Source: DATMYQ01 sp035560935 (GTDB lineage: Bacteria > Bacillota > Negativicutes > Sporomusales > Sporomusaceae). Taken from it: DNA of 11,088 nt. Below the pieces are notes generated by a model. That model was not told the DNA's origin. It made no database searches and saw nothing but the letters and a program-made list of their open reading frames with translations. Positions 1 to 6,224 of the stretch are shown one piece after another. The position numbers and the translations under genes were made by a program. The stretch covers positions 1-11,088 of the forward strand of contig DATMYQ010000379.1 in assembly GCA_035560935.1 (NCBI GenBank), written 5' to 3'. Within the stretch, counting starts at the first letter, position 1. The number at the start of each line of letters is the position of its first letter.

Positions 1-491
1 CCATCCGCCGGCGGCAGTCCCCGGGCGCAGACCACCTGGACACCGGGATTGCGGCAGGCTTTTTCCACCGCCTCATAATCAACGCCGTAACGAATGTCCG
101 CGTTTTGAATCGCCTCGATCACTTCTTCCACTTCAGGAACGCGTCCGTTAACCGGAACGTCAATCTCCAACTGTGCTTCCAGACGATCCCGGGAGACCAC
201 AACCCGGATTTTCGGTTCCGGACGATCCTTCACAACCTCAGCTATTTTCAGCAGGCTGCCGCTGCCTTCTTTGATAGCCCGGATCAGCATTGCCCGGTCA
301 TAGTTCCGAATACCGCGTTTTTGCAAATACTCGGCGATGGCAGCGTCGCTCACCGGGGCCCCGCCCTGAGGCGCGACCACGGACAGATAATACCCGTCCG
401 GTTCTTCCCTCACGGCAAAATAACCGTCCCGAGCGCCGAGTTTATCCATGAATGCGTCCATCTGGCCCTGTCTGAATTCATTATCGTCCAT
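1..491 (-). CDS. FapA-family (DUF342) protein, N-terminal part, cut by window edge
   Basis: An open frame without stops runs from ATG at 491 off the left edge (163 codons present). A strong ribosome site, AAGGAGGGG, lies just before the ATG. The visible protein begins MDDNEFRQGQ. Near residues 130-163 it has the pattern typical of the DUF342/FapA N-terminal domain: a run reading IRYGVDYEAVEKAC, then VVCARGLPPADG, the usual 'G-x-PP-x-DG' turn. No signal peptide or membrane segment is visible. FapA proteins are linked in some bacteria to flagellar assembly or polar localisation, but DUF342 members of Firmicutes are mostly uncharacterised, so no precise role can be given. The C-terminal beta-helical part would lie outside the window. 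The family call is fairly secure; the function is not. Confidence 0.82.
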   Translation of the reverse strand, partial: MDDNEFRQGQMDAFMDKLGARDGYFAVREEPDGYYLSVVAPQGGAPVSDAAIAEYLQKRGIRNYDRAMLIRAIKEGSGSLLKIAEVVKDRPEPKIRVVVSRDRLEAQLEIDVPVNGRVPEVEEVIEAIQNADIRYGVDYEAVEKACRNPGVQVVCARGLPPAD

Positions 492-545
492 CTTCGCCCC
501 TCCTTGCGCTTGCCCATATTCCCGAACTTTGCGTAACGAAAGAAT

Positions 546-557
546 GTTTTGCAAAAC
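546..557. repeat. 12-bp perfect palindrome upstream of the FapA-family gene
   Basis: GTTTTGCAAAAC is a perfect palindrome about 55 bases before the FapA-family start and about 33 bases downstream of a TATAAT hexamer. It could be an operator for a dimeric regulator or may be chance in AT-rich DNA. No regulator is recognised. Confidence 0.3.
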
Positions 558-589
558 GTACATTTCCGGCTAAGAAAATCAAATCCGAC

Positions 590-617
590 ATTATATAAAA
601 CGCTGACGTTATCCTTT
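590..617 (-). promoter_or_regulatory. Candidate promoter of the FapA-family gene (sigma-A -10 with sigma-H-like -35)
   Basis: On the minus strand AAAGGATAA (617-609) fits the sigma-H -35 pattern RnAGGAwWW. After 12 bases comes ATATAAT (596-590), one base from RnnGAAT. The same hexamer is a perfect sigma-A -10 (TATAAT) but has no good sigma-A -35 at 17 bases. Transcription would start near 583, leaving a leader of about 90 bases. Which sigma factor uses it cannot be decided from sequence. Confidence 0.35.
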
Positions 618-660
618 TTATTCAAAACCAAAACCGACTTTTACCGTTCTTGCTGCAAAC

Positions 661-710
661 AAAGAAAAACAAGACCGCCAGAAATAATCCGATGCCTTCT
701 GCCGGTCTTG
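661..710 (-). terminator. Intrinsic terminator inside the gap before the FapA-family gene
   Basis: Positions 697-710 and 670-683 form a 14-bp stem with one mismatch (CAAGACCG core) around a 13-base loop. On the minus strand it is followed by TTTTTCTTT. It would stop transcripts from the 811-839 promoter or read-through from the carboxypeptidase gene. Its position upstream of a start codon is what makes attenuation possible. Confidence 0.7.
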
Positions 711-804
711 CCAAAACCAAACCAAGTCATCGGCCAAGGCCGATTCCAATTCATGCTGTCCCAATACTTCCACGAAACAAAGCGGAGAAACGAAATACCT
801 CTCC
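661..804 (-). ncRNA. Candidate small RNA or attenuated leader upstream of the FapA-family gene
   Basis: This stretch lies between an extended -10 promoter (811-839) and an intrinsic terminator (661-710), giving a predicted transcript of about 145 nucleotides. Visible structure in order: a 5' hairpin with GGAGA pairing UCUCC about 16 bases on (803-783), a 7-bp stem in the near-palindrome 729-744, then the terminator stem. Conserved cores of the T-box, c-di-GMP-I, SAM, purine and SRP RNAs were looked for by eye and not seen. It is either an independent small RNA or a leader in which termination controls entry into the FapA-family gene, 170 bases further on. A 37-codon frame with three early Trp codons (754-641) has only a weak ribosome site and probably is not translated. 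Confidence 0.4.
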
Positions 805-813
805 GGAGGTATT
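794..813. repeat. Inverted repeat over the start of the candidate small transcript
   Basis: AATACCTC and GAGGTATT form a perfect 8-bp inverted repeat around a 4-base centre; the inner CTCCGGAG is itself palindromic. The repeat overlaps the downstream half of the -10 (811-816) and the predicted start near 804, a usual place for a repressor operator. As RNA only part of it would be transcribed, which favours a DNA-level role. Confidence 0.4.
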
Positions 814-839
814 GTATCATATTTTCCGTTTTTTTCACA
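811..839 (-). promoter_or_regulatory. Candidate extended -10 promoter
   Basis: The minus strand reads TGATACAAT (819-811), a TGn extended -10 with TACAAT (5 of 6 to TATAAT). The base stretch 17 bases upstream (TGTGAA, 839-834) is a poor -35, so the call rests on the extended -10. It would start transcription near 804 and feed the terminated transcript 661-804. Confidence 0.4.
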
Positions 840-977
840 GCAGGACTTAAGTAGCAAACCTGGTTTTTTTCCTGTTTTTTAGGGAATTAGGTCCTATTCA
901 CCCCGAATTGCCGGCGCTTTGTCACAGAAACATTACACTTGCGGTCAAACGGACCGGCTAAACGGAGCGTTCCCGAG
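840..977. other. Gap downstream of the carboxypeptidase gene
   Basis: No gene is seen. AGGACTTAA (842-850) and TTAGGTCCT (887-895) form a 9-bp inverted repeat with one wobble, flanking two T-runs (plus strand). A short GC hairpin (CGGTC/GACCG) lies near 942-958, but no U-run follows it on the minus strand. No convincing terminator for the carboxypeptidase gene was found here. Confidence 0.35.
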
Positions 978-1796
978 CTATTCTTCGCCACCCAGCACCC
1001 GAAACCCGTAATCCAACAGACGGGAAGCATCTTCCCAGCGTTGATCGCTGTTAAAAATAACCGCGATCAACTGAACATTGTTCCGCTTGGCGGAAGCTAC
1101 CAGGCAATAGCCGGCCGCATTGGTAAATCCCGTTTTCACTCCATTGGCGCCAGGGTAAGAACTCAGCAATCGGTTGATGTTTTCCACATACCGGGATCCT
1201 CCCTGATTCCGCAGGCGAATCTGCTGTCCACGGGTCGCCACTACCCGGGCAAATTCCGGATTCTTAAAGCCACCCTCCGTAATCAATGCCATATCATAGG
1301 CCGTGGTAAAGTGATTGACCGGATCCGGCAGACCATGCGGATTGGAAAAATGAGTCCGGGAAGCCCCCAGTTTTTCCGCTTCCTGATTCATCTCGTCCAC
1401 AAACCGTGAGGCCGAACCACCGACGTGCTCCGCCACCGCCTCGGCGGCGTCGTTACCGGAGACCATCATCATCCCATACAGCAAGTCCCGCAACGTCAGT
1501 TGGTCTCCCGTCGACAAATCCAGACTGGAACCTTCCGTATTGGCCGCCCGGGCGCTGACGGTGACCACATCGTCCAGCTTACCTTTCTCTAGCGCCGTCA
1601 GCAACGTCACAATTTTTGTGGTACTGGCCGGATACATAATACTGTCCTGCTTCTTGCCATAAATCACCCGGTGCGAGCCCGCCATCATCAAACAGGCAGA
1701 TTCCGCTCCCACCAGCGGAGCCGCCGGTGCCGCGGCGGCCAGCGGCGGTGCCGCCAGCGCCGCCAGACAAAGCAGCGTCAATATTCGTTTAAACAT
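978..1796 (-). CDS. Secreted D-alanyl-D-alanine carboxypeptidase (peptidase S11), short form
   Basis: This penicillin-binding serine peptidase removes the terminal D-Ala from peptidoglycan pentapeptides outside the membrane. All three active-site motifs are present: STTK at residues 58-61 (nucleophile Ser58, Lys61), SGN at 113-115 and KTG at 221-223. Start ATG 1796 is chosen because GGAG sits 8 bases upstream and the protein then opens with a signal peptide (MFKRILTLL, then an Ala-rich stretch to about residue 25). Upstream in-frame starts at 1817 and 1868 would put a basic extension before the signal. At 272 residues it lacks the C-terminal PBP5_C domain and amphipathic anchor of DacA/DacF-type enzymes (usually about 380-440 residues), so it is probably released or loosely held. 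It follows the peptide-binding gene but is separated from it by a terminator. Family call secure; the physiological role (vegetative or sporulation wall) is open. Confidence 0.93.
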   Translation of the reverse strand: MFKRILTLLCLAALAAPPLAAAAPAAPLVGAESACLMMAGSHRVIYGKKQDSIMYPASTTKIVTLLTALEKGKLDDVVTVSARAANTEGSSLDLSTGDQLTLRDLLYGMMMVSGNDAAEAVAEHVGGSASRFVDEMNQEAEKLGASRTHFSNPHGLPDPVNHFTTAYDMALITEGGFKNPEFARVVATRGQQIRLRNQGGSRYVENINRLLSSYPGANGVKTGFTNAAGYCLVASAKRNNVQLIAVIFNSDQRWEDASRLLDYGFRVLGGEE

Positions 1797-1879
1797 CAGG
1801 TCATCTCCGTTCTTCATCCTTTTTCGCACGGCCCGCCGCAATCGGTGTTTCCCCGGCCGGCAGTACAAAACACTTATTG

Positions 1880-1906
1880 TTTCGCGGTTTTTTCAAAAAA
1901 TCCTGC
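1880..1906 (-). promoter_or_regulatory. Weak sigma-H-like promoter before the carboxypeptidase gene
   Basis: GCAGGATTT (1906-1898) fits the sigma-H -35 fully and is identical to the -35 before the peptide-binding gene. After 11 bases comes CGCGAAA (1886-1880), which departs from RnnGAAT at the purine and the final T. It would give a leader of about 77 bases. No better sigma-A site was seen in this gap. Confidence 0.3.
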
Positions 1907-1969
1907 TAACGGTGAAAAACCCGGCTGTACATTTTAAAATCGGCAGAGAAACGATTTTCCGCTGAATAA

Positions 1970-2004
1970 AACGAAAAAACCAGCTCTGTGCTGGTTTTTT
2001 CGTT
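1970..2004 (-). terminator. Strong, potentially bidirectional terminator after the peptide-binding gene
   Basis: AACGAAAAAACCAGC (1970-1984) pairs perfectly over 15 bp with GCTGGTTTTTTCGTT (1990-2004) around the loop TCTGT. The A/T runs lie within the stem, so T-rich tails exist on both strands. It begins 18 bases after the stop of the gene ending at 2023 and closes that unit. Confidence 0.85.
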
Positions 2005-2022
2005 GCTTCCCGCAATGTGTAT

Positions 2023-3636
2023 TTATTGTATGGAAGCCTCCCGCAAATACACCGCTCCCAGTGCATCGCGGATAATCCCTTTGACATTGGGTTTTTCCAG
2101 GATGGGGTTGGAGTCAAAATACACCGGAATGATCGGCATATCCTCCATCAGAATTTTTTCGGCGTCATGCATCGCTTTCATACGAACGGCGGGATCCACG
2201 GACATTTGTGCCTGTTTGACCAAAGCATCATATTCCGGGTTTTTCCACCGGGTATGGTTGTTGCCGCCGCCGCCCACCAGCGTATCCAGATAGGTCATCG
2301 GATCCAGGTAGTCACCAATCCAGCCGCTGCGGGCCATCTGGAAGTCGCCCTGTTTACGGGCTGCCAGGTACACTTTCCATTCCTGATTGGTCACGTTCAC
2401 GGTCACGCCCAGGTTTTTCTTCCACATTTCCTGCACGGCTTCCGCGATCACTTTATGTTCTTCGCTGGTGTTATACAATAAAGTAATCGGCGGCAGTCCC
2501 TGGCCGTCAGGATAGCCGGCTTCCGCCAGCAGTTTTTTCGCCGTTTCCACGTCATTGTCTTTAAAGTAGTCGCCGCCTATTTTCCGGAAGTCTTCACCGG
2601 GTTTGGCATCGGGTAATCCATACGGCGTCCAGGCCAGCGCCGGCTTTTGTCCGGCTTTTGTCACCGCCGTTACGATGGAATTGCGGTCCAGCGCCAAGGC
2701 CAACGCTTTGCGGACCTTGGGATTATCAAAGGGCGCCTTGGTTACGTTGAGGCAGAAATAATACGTATTGATATACGGTAAAATCTTCACTTTATTTTCT
2801 TTCATCAACCGGGGGGTTTCCGCCAACGGCGGCTTTACTTCCACGGTGTCCAGCTGGTTGTTTTCAAACATATCCAGCAAGGTTTTGCGGTTGTCGCTGA
2901 GATTGATTTCCGCTTTGGCCAGTTTGACCACGTCTTTATTCCAATAATTTTCATTCTTCTCAATTTCAATCTTGCTGTTATGCACCCAGCTGACAATCTT
3001 AAACGGTCCGTTGCCGATAATCGTTTTCGGATCGGCATTCCAGGTGGCATTTGCTTCCACCACTTTTTGATTGACCGGAAAGTAAGTGAAGAAGGAGGTC
3101 AGGAACAGGAAGTACGGGGTCGGTTTTTCCAGGGTAACTTCCAGGGTCCGGTCGTCCACCACTTTGATGCCCACTTCTTCCTTTTGCGCTTTTCCTTTGT
3201 TGTATGCTTCACCATTTTTGATATAGTACAGTTGCTCGGCATATTTGCTGCCCAGCTCCGGACTCAGCGTGCTCAGCCAGGAATAGGCAAAATCTTTTGC
3301 CGTAACCGGATCACCGTTAGACCATTTTGCGTTGGCCCGCAAGAAGAACTTAAAGGTCAGGCCATCGGGAGACAGTTCCCATTTTTCCGCCACGCCGGGA
3401 GCCACTTCCCCTTTTTGGTCCTGCGTGCAAAGACCTTCAAACAGCTGACGCAAAACGATGGATTCCGGGTTTCCGGTCGCTTTACGGGGATCCAGCGTTT
3501 CCGGTTCCGCGCCGTTGGCGATGCGGAGTACCTTGCCCGCTTGTGGTGTCGCCGTTTTATTCCCACCGCAGCCAAACAGCAGCGTGGTCATAAACAACAG
3601 AGTCAATAGCCAAATATAAGTTTTTTTACAGTGCAT
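2023..3636 (-). CDS. Oligopeptide ABC transporter substrate-binding lipoprotein (OppA/DppE-like, SBP_bac_5)
   Basis: This extracellular lipoprotein captures peptides for an ABC importer. Residues 1-22 form a lipoprotein signal ending LFGC, so Cys23 is the likely lipidated residue (Phe at -2 is unusual but tolerated). The mature part has SBP_bac_5 features: 'EPETLDPRKATG' near 44-55 and the signature WSNGDPVTAKDFAYSW at 105-120. Full length (537 residues) matches the family. The ATG at 3636 has GGAGGTG 7 bases upstream. No permease or ATPase gene is nearby, so it is an orphan binding protein that must share a transporter encoded elsewhere or act as a sensor. In Bacillus the Opp system imports signalling peptides needed for sporulation and competence. 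A sigma-H-type promoter directly upstream fits such a transition-state role, but the ligand is unknown. It may also be reached by read-through from the chemoreceptor gene 109 bases upstream. Confidence 0.95.
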   Translation of the reverse strand: MHCKKTYIWLLTLLFMTTLLFGCGGNKTATPQAGKVLRIANGAEPETLDPRKATGNPESIVLRQLFEGLCTQDQKGEVAPGVAEKWELSPDGLTFKFFLRANAKWSNGDPVTAKDFAYSWLSTLSPELGSKYAEQLYYIKNGEAYNKGKAQKEEVGIKVVDDRTLEVTLEKPTPYFLFLTSFFTYFPVNQKVVEANATWNADPKTIIGNGPFKIVSWVHNSKIEIEKNENYWNKDVVKLAKAEINLSDNRKTLLDMFENNQLDTVEVKPPLAETPRLMKENKVKILPYINTYYFCLNVTKAPFDNPKVRKALALALDRNSIVTAVTKAGQKPALAWTPYGLPDAKPGEDFRKIGGDYFKDNDVETAKKLLAEAGYPDGQGLPPITLLYNTSEEHKVIAEAVQEMWKKNLGVTVNVTNQEWKVYLAARKQGDFQMARSGWIGDYLDPMTYLDTLVGGGGNNHTRWKNPEYDALVKQAQMSVDPAVRMKAMHDAEKILMEDMPIIPVYFDSNPILEKPNVKGIIRDALGAVYLREASIQ

Positions 3637-3670
3637 TCGGACACCTCCATAATAATATATCTGAAATTCT

Positions 3671-3697
3671 ATTCGGCAAACAATCCGAAAATCCTGC
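3671..3697 (-). promoter_or_regulatory. Sigma-H-type promoter for the peptide-binding lipoprotein gene
   Basis: On the minus strand GCAGGATTT (3697-3689), an 11-base spacer and GCCGAAT (3677-3671) match RnAGGAwWW-N11-RnnGAAT at every constrained position. Transcription would begin near 3664, giving a short leader of about 28 bases that carries the ribosome site. TTCGG/CCGAA (3671-3688) is also a small inverted repeat over the spacer and -10. The match is seen; the sigma-factor assignment is inferred from the Bacillus consensus. Confidence 0.62.
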
Positions 3698-3745
3698 TGT
3701 TTGTAAAAGTATACCTAACTCACCGCACCATGCCATCGCCGCGGC

Positions 3746-5746
3746 TTACTGCTCGGGTTCCCGGTGTTTAAAGGGATTAAACCGCAGTTTAAACCGTGAA
3801 ACCATGCTCTCCATCTCCGCTGCCATGCTGGTGGTTTGTTCCGCGCTGGCTGCCACGCCTTCCACCACGCCGGCGGTCTGATCGGTGGCGGCCGCCACTT
3901 CTTTGGCAATGCGGGCCGTTTCTTCGATACCCCGGCCCAGCTCGTCAATCAACAGCAAAATCCGATCCGATGTCGCCACTTCATCGTTGGTCACGTCCAC
4001 AATCTGGCCCACATCATCGACCATTTGTTCCACCGCTCCCAGAATTTTACTCAGGGCCACATGGGCTGCGTCGGTGGATCCCACTGCTTTTTCCATTTCC
4101 AGCCGGCTTTGCCGGGCGGCATCCACGGCGCTGGTGGTATTTTCCGTCACTTTACCCAATAACTGCGACACTTCCCGAGCACCCTGGTCCGACTGTTCGG
4201 CCAGCTTCCGAACTTCTTCGGCCACCACGGCGAATCCCCGGCCGGCTTCGCCGGCCCGGGCCGCTTCAATGGCGGCATTAAGCGCCAGTAAATTGGTTTG
4301 TCCGGCAATACTGGTAATAGTTTCGGTAATGACACCAATTTGGGACGAATATTCATTCAGCCGGCTGATCAAATCTTCCGTCTCTTTGATCTTGATCTGC
4401 ATTTGAGCCATACAACGAACCGTTTCCGTAACCGTTGACTGCCCTTCACCGGCCGCCTGGCGGGTCAGCGCCGTTCCCTCGCCGGCGGATACCGCCCGGT
4501 CTTTGGCCAACTGAATTAACGAAGACAACTGGATCAGCACCTTGGATACTTCTACCAGACTTTCTTCGCCGGTAGCAGCTTTGTGAGCCACTTGAGCCAC
4601 GTTACGGGACATTTCCGTCACGGTGGCGCTCATTTCCTGACTGGACGCCGCCAGTTCCTCCGAGGCTTCGCTCAGTTCTCGGCTGCCCCGGATCACACCG
4701 CCCACCACGTCTCCCTGATTGTCAATCATTAGATTGAAGGAGTGAGCCAGACGGCCCATTTCGTCCGCCGAGTGGACCGGGGCCTTGATCCGCAAGTCAC
4801 CGGTACCCGCCGTATTCATCAATCCTTCCAGTTCTTTCAGTGGCTTGGTCAGCTTGCGGGCCGACCAGATGGCAAAGGCTATGCTGATCAGCAACACGAC
4901 CAACCCACCGCCACCCATACTGCTTAAAATAGCGTTTCGCACCGCCCGTGCCTCTACCTGGGATTTTCCGGCAAACAGTACGCCGATTGGTTTCTGGTCC
5001 GGCCCCAGCAGCGGCTGGTAATAGGTAACGTACGGCACGCCCAAAATATTGGCTTCGCCGCTAAAGGTTTCTTTTTTATTGAGCACCCGGTCGGCCAGCA
5101 CCGGATCCAATTTGGTGCCCACCACCCGCTTGCCATCCTGAACAATGGTGGTCGCCACCCGTTTGTCACCGGCAAAAAACGTGCAGTCGACGCCGATATG
5201 CTTTTTGATAGCATCCACTACTTCGTCACGGCTGACTACGGTGGCGGCAATTACGGTACCCAGGATTTGGCCGCCCGGTGACTTTACCGGCACCGCCACC
5301 GCCACCAGCAGGCGGTCGGCGTCATTTTCCACCGCCGTGCCCACGGTTCCCTGTAATGCCTGCTTAATGAGCGTTTGTCCCTCGTTGCCCCCTTCGCCCA
5401 CCAACGTTTGCCCCTGCGCATTAACTAGCCGCAGCACTTCCGTTTTGCCAGTTTCCCGCAGTGCTTTGACCAAAGCCGCCGCTGCTGCCGGATCGTTGGC
5501 CGTCATCGCTGCCGCCAAACCGGGATGCACCGCCGCCAAACCGGCTGCCGTCTGCATCCGCTGTTGGGTAGACTCCAGCATCAGATTGAGGCCGTCCACG
5601 CCCTGTGCCGCCAATTCCCGGTTCACCCGCAACGAATAATCAGAAATAAAATAGACCGCGCCGCACATTAATAATGCGGCCACCAAAAAAATGTTAATGC
5701 CCGTGGTCACCCACTGCTTGGTCTGAATGCTCTTTATTTCCCACAT
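3746..5746 (-). CDS. Methyl-accepting chemotaxis protein with periplasmic-type Cache sensor
   Basis: This transmembrane chemoreceptor controls the CheA kinase through CheW. With ATG 5746 as start (GGGGGG about 7 bases upstream) the protein has 666 residues. TM1 is at about 16-34 and an extracellular Cache-type sensor (sCache_3/Cache_2-like) at about 36-268, including FFAGDKRVAT near 190-199 and VPYVTYYQPL near 237-246. TM2 is at about 277-295, HAMP at about 297-348 and the long MCP signalling coil at about 360-650. The kinase-contact tip lies around 478-515 (AGQTNLLALNAAIEAARAGE and following). A GTG 24 bases upstream also keeps the frame but has a poorer ribosome site. No C-terminal CheR-binding pentapeptide is seen; the tail ends HREPEQ. 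It lies 71 bases after the STAS gene and is probably co-transcribed with it, placing a chemoreceptor in a partner-switch operon. The ligand is unknown; Cache domains of this class often bind small organic acids. Confidence 0.95.
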   Translation of the reverse strand: MWEIKSIQTKQWVTTGINIFLVAALLMCGAVYFISDYSLRVNRELAAQGVDGLNLMLESTQQRMQTAAGLAAVHPGLAAAMTANDPAAAAALVKALRETGKTEVLRLVNAQGQTLVGEGGNEGQTLIKQALQGTVGTAVENDADRLLVAVAVPVKSPGGQILGTVIAATVVSRDEVVDAIKKHIGVDCTFFAGDKRVATTIVQDGKRVVGTKLDPVLADRVLNKKETFSGEANILGVPYVTYYQPLLGPDQKPIGVLFAGKSQVEARAVRNAILSSMGGGGLVVLLISIAFAIWSARKLTKPLKELEGLMNTAGTGDLRIKAPVHSADEMGRLAHSFNLMIDNQGDVVGGVIRGSRELSEASEELAASSQEMSATVTEMSRNVAQVAHKAATGEESLVEVSKVLIQLSSLIQLAKDRAVSAGEGTALTRQAAGEGQSTVTETVRCMAQMQIKIKETEDLISRLNEYSSQIGVITETITSIAGQTNLLALNAAIEAARAGEAGRGFAVVAEEVRKLAEQSDQGAREVSQLLGKVTENTTSAVDAARQSRLEMEKAVGSTDAAHVALSKILGAVEQMVDDVGQIVDVTNDEVATSDRILLLIDELGRGIEETARIAKEVAAATDQTAGVVEGVAASAEQTTSMAAEMESMVSRFKLRFNPFKHREPEQ

Positions 5747-5777
5747 GCTCTTCCCCCCTATTTCGCCCACTCATTGT

Positions 5778-5814
5778 GAGGTCACTGGCAGATCATCAGA
5801 TGACAGTTCACCTC
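5778..5814 (-). other. Hairpin between the STAS and chemoreceptor genes
   Basis: GAGGT/ACCTC and ACTG/CAGT pair with a small asymmetric bulge, giving a 9-bp stem that starts 3 bases after the STAS stop codon. No U-run follows, so it is not a good terminator. It may stabilise mRNA or tune relative expression of the two genes. Confidence 0.35.
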
Positions 5815-5817
5815 TGG

Positions 5818-6120
5818 CTATTCGATAGTAAACACTCTGTCCAAACGACTAAGCTCCAGGACTTCTTTAACCACGCCCGTCACACCCGTCAGCTTCATGC
5901 CGCCACCGGCCGAGGCCGCTTTCTGCTGCACCTGGATCAACACTCCCAGACCGGAGCTGTCAATCAAATCCACCCTGGCCACGTCAATCACAAAATGGCA
6001 GCAGCCTTTTTCCAACTGCGCCAATAATAAATTCCGCAGCTTTCCCGCATCCCTGACGTGAATCGGTCCGGACAGTCTAATCTGTACCCGGTCCCGTTCG
6101 GTCTGCATCGTGTGCTCCAT
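5818..6120 (-). CDS. STAS-domain anti-sigma-factor antagonist (SpoIIAA/RsbV-like)
   Basis: This small cytoplasmic switch protein is expected to bind an anti-sigma-type kinase when unphosphorylated and to be inactivated by phosphorylation. Its 100 residues are one STAS domain. The signature IDSSGLGVL spans 53-61; by alignment with SpoIIAA (DSSGLG, Ser58) and RsbV (DSTGLG, Ser56), Ser55 is the likely phosphosite. Two starts fit: ATG 6120 after a G-run ribosome site (chosen) and ATG 6108, which has GGAG 6 bases upstream. The gene lies 104 bases after the PAS-phosphatase-kinase gene, whose two enzymatic domains are exactly those needed to phosphorylate and dephosphorylate it. The pairing is an inference from adjacency. 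No sigma factor or separate RsbW gene is present. It could instead regulate a diguanylate cyclase or chemotaxis component, as some STAS switches do. Confidence 0.92.
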   Translation of the reverse strand: MEHTMQTERDRVQIRLSGPIHVRDAGKLRNLLLAQLEKGCCHFVIDVARVDLIDSSGLGVLIQVQQKAASAGGGMKLTGVTGVVKEVLELSRLDRVFTIE

Positions 6121-6192
6121 TACTATCCCCCCCTTCTTCGGTCCGATAAAGCGTGTTATATTTCCAAAAACCTACCGAACGTCTTTATTCCG

Positions 6193-6210
6193 CTTTTATA
6201 AACTTTTATA
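6193..6210. repeat. 8-bp direct repeat, 10-bp period, before the STAS gene
   Basis: CTTTTATA occurs at 6193-6200 and again at 6203-6210, one helical turn apart, in the 104-base gap between the PAS-phosphatase stop and the STAS start. Such phasing suits a regulator binding site, but the AT-rich setting makes chance quite possible. No clear promoter was found in this gap. Confidence 0.25.
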
Positions 6211-6224
6211 CGTCATACACTCAG

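Noticed and set aside
641..754. Trp-rich 37-codon frame (minus strand) that might be a leader peptide
   Set aside because: Three Trp codons fall in the first 11, but the ribosome site is weak, the frame runs through the terminator, and no tryptophan gene follows. The Trp codons can be explained by the GG-rich RNA stem.
661..804. Known riboswitch or T-box in the gap before the FapA-family gene
   Set aside because: The conserved cores of T-box, c-di-GMP-I, SAM, purine and SRP RNAs were not found by eye; only an unnamed candidate RNA is reported.
939..1409. Plus-strand open frame of 156 codons
   Set aside because: It is antisense to the carboxypeptidase, whose three catalytic motifs prove the other strand.
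2980..3609. Plus-strand open frame of 209 codons
   Set aside because: It lies entirely antisense to the OppA-like gene, has no ribosome site or recognisable domain, and its composition mirrors the real gene.
3646..3690. Sigma-A reading upstream of the OppA-like gene (TTGTTT, 18 bases, TATATT)
   Set aside because: It would start transcription inside the ribosome site. The overlapping sigma-H match fits better and leaves a usable leader.
5747..5770. GTG 5770 as start of the Cache chemoreceptor
   Set aside because: ATG 5746 has the better-placed G-rich ribosome site and gives the usual short cytoplasmic tail before TM1.
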